Shown here: piece after piece, positions 1-7,001 of the stretch
How the letters are laid out: every line of letters starts with the position of its first letter
Numbering within the stretch: the first letter of the stretch is position 1
DNA from: Archaeoglobales archaeon
Lineage (GTDB): Archaea > Halobacteriota > Archaeoglobi > Archaeoglobales > Archaeoglobaceae
Length of the DNA stretch: 10,343 nucleotides
Direction: 5' to 3'
Assembly: GCA_003662985.1 (NCBI GenBank)
Contig: QMZD01000033.1
Span: 1 to 10,343 of the forward strand
Position numbers and translations under genes: made by a program
Notes under the pieces: model-generated
The model's database searches: none
The model's input: only the letters and a program-made list of their open reading frames with translations
What the model was told of the DNA's origin: nothing

Positions 1-389
1 ACTTTCTCGGCTCTCGCCCTTGTATAACTTACAAGCAAAGCACCACTCATGGCTAAAGCTACATACAGCCAATTTACCCCATATATTCCCAAAGCAATAA
101 AGATTGCAACATCAACATACCTGTCAAAAACAGAGTCAAGAAACCCGCCAAATTCGGAAACCAATACCTGACTTCTCGCAAGGGCTCCATCGAGCATATC
201 AAAAAACCCGCTAACGAGGATGAAAACTCCACCAAGCATAAGTTGCCCGAGAGCGATCAGGTAGGCTGAAAAAAAGCCGGTTAGTAAGCCAAGAAAAGTG
301 AGGTGGTTGGGTTTTACTCCTGTTTTAACGATAAACCTCGTTAAGGGACTTAAAATATCAGATATTACTGATTTCAGTGGACTCAGCAT
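1..389 (-). CDS. CDP-alcohol phosphatidyltransferase, archaetidylinositol-phosphate-synthase-like (3' end outside window)
   Basis: This is a membrane enzyme that moves a phosphoalcohol onto a CDP-activated lipid. In archaea the close family makes archaetidylinositol phosphate or related ether-lipid head groups. The first 129 codons are visible. The full family signature is present: D64, D67-G68, A71-R72, then G81, D85 and D89 with exact family spacing (DG-x2-AR-x8-G-x3-D-x3-D). These aspartates bind the divalent metals and the CDP group. Hydrophobic stretches flank the motif (about residues 30-62 and 93-118). The N-terminal PNHLTFLG segment and a later SYTRARAE segment are typical of the archaeal inositol-phosphate type. 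The ATG at 389 was chosen because a TATA-like box is centred 25 nt upstream, which suggests a leaderless message. It lies 65 bp downstream of the Lrp-type gene on the same strand. Head-group specificity is inference. Confidence 0.85.
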   Translation of the reverse strand, partial: MLSPLKSVISDILSPLTRFIVKTGVKPNHLTFLGLLTGFFSAYLIALGQLMLGGVFILVSGFFDMLDGALARSQVLVSEFGGFLDSVFDRYVDVAIFIALGIYGVNWLYVALAMSGALLVSYTRARAEK

Positions 390-410
390 GCTTAAGGGAA
401 AGAACTGGGA

Positions 411-417
411 TATTAAA
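411..417 (-). promoter_or_regulatory. TATA box for the CDP-alcohol transferase gene
   Basis: On the minus strand this reads TTTAATA inside an A/T-rich run (411-424). It is centred about 25 nt before the ATG at 389, so transcription would start at or beside the start codon. No Shine-Dalgarno-like sequence lies between box and ATG, which fits a leaderless transcript. The call rests on position and composition only. Confidence 0.45.
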
Positions 418-454
418 TTTTTTCTATCGTTAATAGATGCTCAATTAAACCAAA

Positions 455-1027
455 TTACCTCCAGATTTTACCTCGGTAGTGTCCCGTGATCGGGCAACCC
501 AGACAGAGTTCGTTTTTCCAGTAATCGCAAACTCCACAATTAGCGTTGCACGGAGCCTTATCGGAACGCTCAATGTGCACTTTCATTGGAACTACTGTAT
601 CCTTTTCAGCTCTGACAACTATCCCAACGTCGATATCGTAAACATTCGGATCGGGTCTTATGTGCTGGTCCACTATCGCTTCAAGGGTTGAAAGATCCTC
701 GCCTATGAACATCATCGTCAGATTCTTGTTGCCCGCGATAACAAACCCGTTCAGGAAAAATGGACAACCTATAAAGGTGTTTATCAGCTCTCTTGGCTGT
801 CTGCACTTCACATCAACTTTAAGAACGTAGAGACCAGCGTTCTTTAAATTAACCCCATAAGTGTGGTTTATTATTCCAAGGTCTCTCATCTTTTTAATTC
901 TAGCCCCCACGGATGGCTGAGAAAGTCCAACAACTTTGGCTATCTCATTCTGTGATATCTCAGGATTCTCCTCGAGTATCTCTAAAATCATCTTATCCTT
1001 TTCATCAAGTTCAAAAACCCCAACCAT
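455..1027 (-). CDS. Lrp/AsnC-family transcription regulator with a C-terminal cysteine cluster
   Basis: This 190-residue DNA-binding regulator has an AsnC-type winged helix at about residues 8-55 (SQNEIAKVVGLSQPSV forms the helix-turn-helix). A ligand/oligomerisation-type alpha-beta region follows, to about residue 150. Family members usually stop near 150-160 residues. This one continues with C160, C164, C167, C175 and C178 (spacing x3, x2, x7, x2), then a CP-x-TGHYRG-like end. Five close cysteines suggest an Fe-S or zinc site, and thus possibly redox sensing, but that is inference. The start is ATG 1027, preceded by a G-rich stretch (1037-1041) and a TATA box centred near 1066, giving a leader of roughly 14 nt. 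It lies downstream of the CoA genes but has its own promoter. The regulated genes are unknown; the neighbouring C1/CoA operon or autoregulation are candidates. Confidence 0.85.
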   Translation of the reverse strand: MVGVFELDEKDKMILEILEENPEISQNEIAKVVGLSQPSVGARIKKMRDLGIINHTYGVNLKNAGLYVLKVDVKCRQPRELINTFIGCPFFLNGFVIAGNKNLTMMFIGEDLSTLEAIVDQHIRPDPNVYDIDVGIVVRAEKDTVVPMKVHIERSDKAPCNANCGVCDYWKNELCLGCPITGHYRGKIWR

Positions 1028-1060
1028 TTTCTAAAACCCCCAATAGTAATTCGTACCTTA

Positions 1061-1070
1061 ACTTATAAAA
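1061..1070 (-). promoter_or_regulatory. TATA box for the Lrp-type regulator gene
   Basis: The minus strand reads TTTTATAAGT, a good archaeal TATA box. It is centred about 39 nt before the ATG at 1027 and predicts a start of transcription near 1041. The spacer 1028-1136 also carries the weakly T-rich 3' flank of the upstream pantoate kinase gene. No clear terminator hairpin is visible there. Confidence 0.5.
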
Positions 1071-1136
1071 AATTAGCGATTCTTTATTACAATAAAGGAT
1101 AGGATTGAAGCAATAAATTAACTGAATATTTTAATA

Positions 1137-1976
1137 TTAATTATACTTTTTTATTTTTACTTTGTATACTCCAGTTTTAGAGATCCTCGACGAGAAGGCC
1201 TCGCCATACTCCTGAAGCAATCCTTGCGGACAAGTTGAAAATATGGCCCTGCCCAGCATGACCATCGAAGCAAAATATCCCTTCTTTTCGATGTTCGATA
1301 TGATTTCACCGATCTCCTCATCAAGCAACCCAGTTTTAATTGCAAATTCCTTTGAGAGCTTAAAAAGTTGAGTTAGGGTTGGCTCCTTAGAAAATTTATC
1401 GGTAGCCTCCTTTCCGTGCCTTCTTATCTTTTCTATAACCTCATCATCTCTCAGGACTTCCTTCGTTGAAATTGGCCCTAAAACAAGAAAACTAAGTTCT
1501 TGACTGAAATTGAATCTCTCCACCTCCGCTATACTCGGGGCTCCAGCTTCCTTCCTTAGAACTACACCCCCATGGACCTGACAGACAACATCACCCAATC
1601 CAGTGGAGCTCAAGACCTCACATTCGTGAACGAGATCGGCAAGTTCAAAATAACCCTTCCCCAGCTTCTCATTCTCATTTACCTCAAAAGCGGAAGCAAG
1701 ACATGAAGCACCGCTAAACCCAAATCCACATCCTATCGGGATCTCTGCTTCAATTTCAAGTCCTTTATTGAAAGAAAGTCTTTCAAGCAAAAGATCCATT
1801 GTATTAAATCTGAAATCCTTAGCATTAACCTTTACTTTATTAGAATCGGGGTTTATCTTGGCCCTCACACCTTTTTCAAGGGTTATCCCAACACCGAGGG
1901 AGCCCGTTTTCAAGAGATCTTTTGAGTAGTAGGGTGAAAAAAATGCCGTGATGCTCGCCGGGGCGAAGAAGGTCAT
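1137..1976 (-). CDS. Pantoate kinase, GHMP family (archaeal CoA synthesis)
   Basis: The enzyme phosphorylates pantoate to 4-phosphopantoate. This is the archaeal first step that, with phosphopantothenate synthetase, replaces the bacterial PanC/PanK order. The 279-residue protein begins with PASITAFF, close to the archaeal pantoate kinase N-terminus. It carries GSLGVGITLEKGV (25-37) and the GHMP ATP-binding motif at 80-91 (PIGCGFGFSGAS). TGLGDVV at 125-131 and a C-terminal SMVMLGRAIF segment (237-246) fit GHMP motif 3. Its ATG overlaps the coaBC stop as ATGA, so the two are very likely translationally coupled, and coaBC supplies later steps of the same pathway. The partner phosphopantothenate synthetase is not in the window. 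Another GHMP kinase activity is possible, but the neighbour and the N-terminus argue for pantoate. Confidence 0.86.
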   Translation of the reverse strand: MTFFAPASITAFFSPYYSKDLLKTGSLGVGITLEKGVRAKINPDSNKVKVNAKDFRFNTMDLLLERLSFNKGLEIEAEIPIGCGFGFSGASCLASAFEVNENEKLGKGYFELADLVHECEVLSSTGLGDVVCQVHGGVVLRKEAGAPSIAEVERFNFSQELSFLVLGPISTKEVLRDDEVIEKIRRHGKEATDKFSKEPTLTQLFKLSKEFAIKTGLLDEEIGEIISNIEKKGYFASMVMLGRAIFSTCPQGLLQEYGEAFSSRISKTGVYKVKIKKYN

Positions 1977-3175
1977 AGGACATCTTCGATGTAAGTTTCG
2001 ATTATTTTCTCTGCCACCTCCGATTTCATACCCTCAAACCATTCCTTTCTTTTTTTCGTGATTACAAGAACTCTCGTGTCTTCAGTTCCCATCCCTTTTT
2101 CGAGCACATCGTTCGCGACGACCATCGAAAGCCTGTCATCGATCATCTTCTCGTAGGCTATGTTGTAGAGCTTCTCCTCTCCAACTCCAGTTTCGGCCTT
2201 GAATCCTATTACCTCTCCATCGTAAATCTCCCTCACCTTATGAAGGATTTTTGGAGCCGCTTTAAGGCGAAGAACAAGCTCTTCCTGGGTTTTTATCTTG
2301 CTTTCGGCCATCTCGATTGTGAAATCAGCCGCTGCAGCAGCAGAGACAAAGAGATCGCACCGCTTAACCTCTTTGAGAGCATGGTTGAGCATCTCTTCGA
2401 CACTTCTAACCTCAATCTCCCTAAAATCCGGGAGTCTAAGCCTTCTGGGTTTGGAGGTTATAACAACAACTTCAGCGCCTCTCCTCCATAGTTCGACGGC
2501 AATCTCATGCCCCATCAATCCCGAGCTTCGATTGCTTATGAACCTTATCGGATCGATATCCTCAAACGTAGGGCCAGAAGTTACGACAACTCTCTTTCCT
2601 TCAAACTCCTTCCCGTAAAGCTTTCTCTCGACGTGGAGGCAGATCGTTTCGTTGTCTGCAAACTTAGCCTTAGCCTCCGAATACACAGGTTCTACGATTT
2701 CGATTCCCATTTCTCTAAGTCTTTCCACGTTCGCCTTTACGGCTTTGTTTTTGATCATCCCCTCATGCATCGCCGGGACTAAGATGACTGCTTTTCCTGA
2801 ACCAAGAGCTGTTGTAGCCATGGTTGTGACGGGAGTATCGTCTATGCCTTGGGCTATCTTTGAAATGGTGTTTGCGGTTGAAGGGGCAATAAGCAAGAGA
2901 TCCGCATCTCCATCAAGGCCAAGCAACTCAACATGCTCTATCTTCCCCGTTATCTCGGTTATCACTGGGTTATCCGTTGCAAATTCCAAGGCATATGGAT
3001 GGATGATTTTCTGTGCAGCCTTACTCATAACAGCTACAACTTCCGCTCCTCTTCTTACAAGCTCCCTTGCGAGCTTAACGGTTTCAACCGCTGCTATACT
3101 TCCTGTCACTCCAAGGACGATCTTCTTTCCGTCAAGTTTCCTGCTTTTTGTTCCTCTCAATCTTTGAAGATGCAT
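1973..3175 (-). CDS. coaBC: Bifunctional phosphopantothenoylcysteine synthetase/decarboxylase (CoaBC, Dfp)
   Basis: The protein joins cysteine to 4'-phosphopantothenate (CoaB) and decarboxylates the product with FMN (CoaC) to give 4'-phosphopantetheine for CoA. In the 400-residue protein, CoaC spans about 17-187: VTGSIAA at 23-29, the active-site histidine H81 in IEHVEL, the IAPSTANT loop, and PAMHEGM at 134-140. PAMH, where bacteria have PAMN, is usual for archaeal forms. CoaB spans about 193-400: VTSGPTFEDIDPIRFISNRS at 198-217, SAAAAADF at 278-285, GFKAET at 324-329 and VVANDV at 352-357. The ATG at 3175 overlaps the upstream polyferredoxin gene by 44 bp and is preceded by GGTGA. A TTG six codons in is a less likely alternative start. 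It sits fourth from neither end but third in the hdrA operon and overlaps pantoate kinase by 4 bp. Confidence 0.95.
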   Translation of the reverse strand: MHLQRLRGTKSRKLDGKKIVLGVTGSIAAVETVKLARELVRRGAEVVAVMSKAAQKIIHPYALEFATDNPVITEITGKIEHVELLGLDGDADLLLIAPSTANTISKIAQGIDDTPVTTMATTALGSGKAVILVPAMHEGMIKNKAVKANVERLREMGIEIVEPVYSEAKAKFADNETICLHVERKLYGKEFEGKRVVVTSGPTFEDIDPIRFISNRSSGLMGHEIAVELWRRGAEVVVITSKPRRLRLPDFREIEVRSVEEMLNHALKEVKRCDLFVSAAAAADFTIEMAESKIKTQEELVLRLKAAPKILHKVREIYDGEVIGFKAETGVGEEKLYNIAYEKMIDDRLSMVVANDVLEKGMGTEDTRVLVITKKRKEWFEGMKSEVAEKIIETYIEDVL

Positions 3176-4457
3176 ACTTCTTCACCGCTTCCTCAAAGTT
3201 TTTAATATTACCAGTCTCAATTGCCCTTCTGTAAACGGGTCTCTTTAAAACATCTTCTATAACTCCAATAAATTTGGAGAGAAGCTCTAGTTTTTCCTCA
3301 TCCTTCTCCAGAAACTCCCCTTCTTCGGCAATCTCAACTTCTTCTCTCTCTATGATGAACTTTCTACCTTCTTCGACCTTTGTTTTGTTCACTATCCTCT
3401 CTACAGCATTTTCCCAAGCCTCTCTCCATGGAGGATTGTAAGCTAGCTCCTTTGAGAACACGCTCTTTCTCTCCACGTTAATCAGATCGTAAGGACAGGA
3501 GTTCTCACATGCACCGCAGTAAACGCAGAAATCCTCATTGAAGTCCACTCTGGATTTGTCTTTCGAGACGTACCAGACGTTGTTGTACTTGCAAACCTTT
3601 ATGCATGCAGCACAGCCTATTGGATCACACCGGTACATTCTGGCCTCAAATAAAGAAAGTTTCCCTTCAAAGGGCTTTATCGTCTTAGCTGCATCGTATG
3701 GGCAAACGATTTCGCAGTAGGCACAGTGGGAGCATAGGTCTTGGTCGATACTTATTTCGGCAATCTTTTCCGGGAGTTCGTAATCGATGAGCTTCCCACC
3801 TTCAATTTTTATCGCATCCTCCGGGCAAACGATTTCGCAGAGCTTACAGTAATCGCATTCTTTCTCATCTATGAGGATTTCCTTTTCGTAAGGCAGGATA
3901 TCGTAGGGTTGAGGCTCCTTTTCTATCATCTTGAAGACGCTGCAGAACTCAGCACAGATCCCGCAAAAGTTGCACTTTTCATAGTCTATTTTGATCTCTC
4001 CCTTTATCTCGGGCGGATTCTTAACCTCAATGTCCTGCCTGGTAATTCTCACATCCCTCTTGATGGCATTTGTCGGGCAAACTTTGTAGCAAAGCGTACA
4101 CTCGACGCATTTATCTTCATACTTATAGGTGTGGGAGACGAGAGAGATTGGCAAAGATGCCTTATCAACTCTTGCACCGTTTATATAGAAATCGAAGCAA
4201 TCAAAGGGGCAGAATGCATAGCATATGCCACAATAAGCACATTTTATATGGTCGATTATAACGGGAGGAATGTCTAGGCCTAGAGCTATGTCGTGTATCG
4301 GCCCGAGCTCGATGGCAGCAACAGGACAGGCATAAACGCAGATTCCACAACCGTTACACTTCTTGTAGTCATAGATTAGCTCCCTATCTTCCTCTTTTGT
4401 ATGCTGCTTGAACCTGAAAAGCTCCCCTTCGATCTCAACATCCCTTTCTACTTCCAT
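3132..4457 (-). CDS. fwdF: Polyferredoxin with eight [4Fe-4S] motifs, FwdF-like (formylmethanofuran dehydrogenase subunit F)
   Basis: This is an electron-wire protein. FwdF carries electrons to or from the formylmethanofuran dehydrogenase core and has eight [4Fe-4S] clusters; this 441-residue protein shows exactly eight cysteine quartets. They start at C34, C73, C117, C162, C201, C242, C277 and C311. Seven follow C-x2-C-x2-C-x3-C, mostly ending in CP. The seventh is C-x4-C-x2-C-x3-C, and the fourth ends in CS. The N-terminal region (RFKQHTKEEDRE, then AIELGPIHDIALG) looks like FwdF from memory of the family. After the last cluster a charged tail of about 110 residues (330-441) contains no cysteine and is not recognised. 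No signal peptide or membrane segment is visible. It follows hdrA by 36 bp and overlaps coaBC. The eight-cluster call is firm. The FwdF assignment is likely, while another Hdr- or hydrogenase-linked polyferredoxin is the alternative. Confidence 0.78.
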   Translation of the reverse strand: MEVERDVEIEGELFRFKQHTKEEDRELIYDYKKCNGCGICVYACPVAAIELGPIHDIALGLDIPPVIIDHIKCAYCGICYAFCPFDCFDFYINGARVDKASLPISLVSHTYKYEDKCVECTLCYKVCPTNAIKRDVRITRQDIEVKNPPEIKGEIKIDYEKCNFCGICAEFCSVFKMIEKEPQPYDILPYEKEILIDEKECDYCKLCEIVCPEDAIKIEGGKLIDYELPEKIAEISIDQDLCSHCAYCEIVCPYDAAKTIKPFEGKLSLFEARMYRCDPIGCAACIKVCKYNNVWYVSKDKSRVDFNEDFCVYCGACENSCPYDLINVERKSVFSKELAYNPPWREAWENAVERIVNKTKVEEGRKFIIEREEVEIAEEGEFLEKDEEKLELLSKFIGVIEDVLKRPVYRRAIETGNIKNFEEAVKKYASSKIERNKKQET

Positions 4458-4493
4458 CTGTACACCTTTTAACCCATTTCTAACCTATCTATC

Positions 4494-6842
4494 TCATTTC
4501 TCTTTTATTTTCAATGCAATATCGTTCTCTACCGGTCCGAGCTCCTTTATTTCATTGATGAAGTTTGTTATATCGCTCACTATTTCTGAGGCTTCTCCAG
4601 CAGAATGCCAGGAAGTCGTTACCCTTCTAGGGTTTATTCCTACAGCCTCAAGGGCTTTCTTGATTGCCTCAACTCTCTCTTCCGCTTTGTAGTTTCCGTG
4701 CTTAAAGTGACACTCTCCAATCCTGCAGCCCGAGATTATCACACCATCAACCCCCCTCTTCAAAGCCAAGAGAATCCACTCAGGATCAACCCTGCCAGAG
4801 CATAAAGTTCTGATTACTCGTGTATTTGGATCGTACTGAAGCTTCATCGTTCCCGCAAGATCTATTGCTCCATAGCTACAATACCAGCATGCGAACATGA
4901 GGATTAAAGGAAATACCTTCTCCTCCTCTGTAAGTGCCTCGATCTGGGCTTTTATTTGTCCATCACTGAAGTATCCCATATCTATCGCATCCGTTGGACA
5001 GGCAGAAACGCACACCCCGCACATAACACAAGCGTTGGGATCTATCTCTGCCTTTTTCTCTCTCAAAAACGCGGCATTAAACTTGCAAACCCTAGTGCAT
5101 ATTCCGCATCCGATGCACTTTTCCCTATCAACAAAGGCGTAATATGGATCGAGCTCGGTAATTCCTTTAACCATTAGCTGAACAGCCTTGCTAGCTGCCA
5201 AGCCAGCAGTGGCTATCGAATCTTGAATATCCTTTGGTCCACTGCTCGTGCCCGCAAGAAAAATCCCTCTTACATCCGTTTCTGCTGGTCTTAGTTTCGG
5301 ATGAGCGGGCTCGTAGAATCCATCTTCTCCTGTAGAAATCCCGAGTTTGGTAGCGATTTCGGGATTTGGCTCCGAGCCTATTGAAAGTACAACGAGATCG
5401 AACTCATCTTCGGCGAATTCTCCAGTTAAGGTGTTCTCATAACTGAGAATGAGGTTTGAGTTCTCGCCTTCCCAGATCTCTGCAACCCTTGAGCGAACGA
5501 ATTTCACACCGATTTCCTGAACTCTACGATAGAATTCCTCGTACATTCTCCCAAATGCTCTGATATCTATGTAAAAGATATAAACGTCCGAATCAGGATA
5601 TCTCTCCTTTATCGTATAGGCGTTTTTGAGCGACGCCATGCAACAAACCCTGCTGCAGTACTTATTCGTGTTCTCATCTCTGCTCCCCACGCATTGGATG
5701 AACGCCACCTTCTTTGGAATTTTCGAATCGGAAGGTCTAAGAAGCAATCCATGTGTGGGGCCTGAAGCGGAGAGCAGCCTTTCAAGTTCTAGGGTTGTTA
5801 TAACGTTGGGATAAACTCCATAACCGTACTCCGGTTTCTTTCTTGCATCAAATGCTTTAAAGCCAGTAGCTACGATAATCGTTCCAACTTTTATCTCCAT
5901 CTCCTCAATTTTCTGGTCGAAGTTGATGGCTTCAGGCTCGCAAGCCTTCTCGCAGAGGCGACATCCTATGCAGTGTTCCCAGTCGATGGATGCGTAGAGA
6001 GGGGTTGATTGCGGGATCGGGATGTAAATTGCCTTTCTCATACCAATGCCATAGTCAAACTCGTTTGGAACTTCAACGGGACAAACAGAAGAGCAATCAT
6101 CGATGCATCCCTTACATTTTGATGTGTCGACGTATCTGGGGTACTTTACGATAGTAACTCTAAAATCACCGACATGCCCATTAACTTCCTTTATCTCGGA
6201 ATTCGTGATAACCTCGATGTTTGGATGGTTCCATACCTCGCTCATCTTCGGCGCTAGGATACAGATCGAGCAGTCGTTTGTCGGAAAAACCTCGTTAAGC
6301 GTTGCCATGTGGCCGCCAATCGTCGGCCTCTTCTCAACGAGATAGACCTTTATCCCTGAATCAGCGATGGTTAGAGCCGCCTCTATTCCAGCAATTCCTC
6401 CACCTATGACCAACGCTGACTTCTCAACAGGTCTTCCAATTCTTTCGAGAGGTTTAAGTTCCCTTGCACTCCCAACCGCCATTCTGATGAGGTCTTTCGC
6501 CTTCTTCGTCGCAAGTTTGGGAGTGTTCGAGTGAACCCAGGAGCACTGCTCTCTTATATTTGCCATCACAACCATGTAGGGGTTTATTCCAGCTCTCGCG
6601 ACAACCCTCCTGAAGGTTGCCTCATGGAGCTTGGGGCTGCATGCGGCTATTACAATTCTGTCAAGGTTGTATTCCTTTATTGCCTCGATGATCTCCTCTT
6701 GGGCTGAGTCGGAACATGAGTAGCTTATGTCCTTTGAATAAACAACCCCATCAAGAGTTTTGGCATAGTTTACGAGATCCTCTACATCTAAGACTCTGGC
6801 AATGTTCAACCCACAATGGCATATAATTACTCCAATCCGCAT
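4494..6842 (-). CDS. hdrA: Heterodisulfide reductase subunit A fused to an MvhD/FrhD-type domain
   Basis: HdrA is the FAD-containing electron-bifurcating core of cytosolic heterodisulfide-reductase-type complexes. MvhD is the [2Fe-2S] subunit that feeds it electrons from hydrogenase or formate dehydrogenase. In the 782-residue protein the N-terminal domain has CHCG (8-11) and cysteines at 43, 68 and 100. The FAD site GGGIAG is at 147-152, with EKRPTIGGHMA at 170-180, and the HdrA hallmark DCSICILAPKM at 190-200. Inserted cluster motifs start at C243 and C291. A cysteine group lies at 384-401. A two-cluster ferredoxin domain starts at C576 and C605. The C-terminal part (about 645-770) is MvhD-like, with FACWYCSY, C681, and GCRIGECHFKHGN at 705-717. 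ATG 6842 has GAGGT eight nt upstream. HdrB, HdrC and MvhA/G are absent from the window, so the catalytic partner and electron donor are not shown. Confidence 0.93.
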   Translation of the reverse strand: MRIGVIICHCGLNIARVLDVEDLVNYAKTLDGVVYSKDISYSCSDSAQEEIIEAIKEYNLDRIVIAACSPKLHEATFRRVVARAGINPYMVVMANIREQCSWVHSNTPKLATKKAKDLIRMAVGSARELKPLERIGRPVEKSALVIGGGIAGIEAALTIADSGIKVYLVEKRPTIGGHMATLNEVFPTNDCSICILAPKMSEVWNHPNIEVITNSEIKEVNGHVGDFRVTIVKYPRYVDTSKCKGCIDDCSSVCPVEVPNEFDYGIGMRKAIYIPIPQSTPLYASIDWEHCIGCRLCEKACEPEAINFDQKIEEMEIKVGTIIVATGFKAFDARKKPEYGYGVYPNVITTLELERLLSASGPTHGLLLRPSDSKIPKKVAFIQCVGSRDENTNKYCSRVCCMASLKNAYTIKERYPDSDVYIFYIDIRAFGRMYEEFYRRVQEIGVKFVRSRVAEIWEGENSNLILSYENTLTGEFAEDEFDLVVLSIGSEPNPEIATKLGISTGEDGFYEPAHPKLRPAETDVRGIFLAGTSSGPKDIQDSIATAGLAASKAVQLMVKGITELDPYYAFVDREKCIGCGICTRVCKFNAAFLREKKAEIDPNACVMCGVCVSACPTDAIDMGYFSDGQIKAQIEALTEEEKVFPLILMFACWYCSYGAIDLAGTMKLQYDPNTRVIRTLCSGRVDPEWILLALKRGVDGVIISGCRIGECHFKHGNYKAEERVEAIKKALEAVGINPRRVTTSWHSAGEASEIVSDITNFINEIKELGPVENDIALKIKEK

Positions 6843-6882
6843 CCCATCAACCTCTTAATGATGTGGATGTTTAGCGTGTTTA

Positions 6883-6890
6883 GTTTATAA
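6883..6890 (-). promoter_or_regulatory. TATA box for the hdrA operon
   Basis: The minus strand reads TTATAAAC, centred about 45 nt before the hdrA ATG. It predicts transcription from about 6861 and a leader near 20 nt, which holds the GAGGT ribosome-binding site. This would be the promoter for hdrA, the polyferredoxin, coaBC and pantoate kinase. It is the only good TATA-like element found upstream of that gene cluster. Confidence 0.5.
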
Positions 6891-6973
6891 CTCCACATTT
6901 TTCTCTTTTTAACATTTTACATTTTTCGATTTATTCTCCTTTTAATTATTGTGTAGCATCGGAAAGCAACAAA

Positions 6974-6981
6974 TTAAAATA
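6974..6981 (+). promoter_or_regulatory. TATA box for serB, leaderless arrangement
   Basis: The sequence TTAAAATA inside an A/T run (6971-6985) is centred about 24-25 nt before the GTG start at 7002. Transcription would begin at the start codon. Only a weak AGG lies between them. With the hdrA box it makes 6843-7001 a divergent promoter region. Confidence 0.45.
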
Positions 6982-7001
6982 ATTTAGGTTTAAGATTCTC
7001 T

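Noticed and set aside
1131..1140. Palindrome TTAATATTAA at the end of pantoate kinase as a terminator
   Set aside because: It is a pure A/T ten-mer with weak pairing and without a strong downstream T tract on the minus strand.
2652..3167. Open frame of 171 codons on the plus strand inside coaBC
   Set aside because: It lies wholly opposite a well-supported gene, has low-complexity Ser/Ala-rich translation and no ribosome-binding site. It is an antisense shadow.
3741..4277. Open frame of 178 codons on the plus strand inside the polyferredoxin gene
   Set aside because: It is opposite the cysteine-cluster coding region, its translation shows no domain, and it has no promoter or ribosome-binding site.
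4494..6842. Selenocysteine in HdrA, as known from some methanogens
   Set aside because: The frame is open from ATG to stop without an internal TGA, and the expected cysteines are encoded as cysteine.
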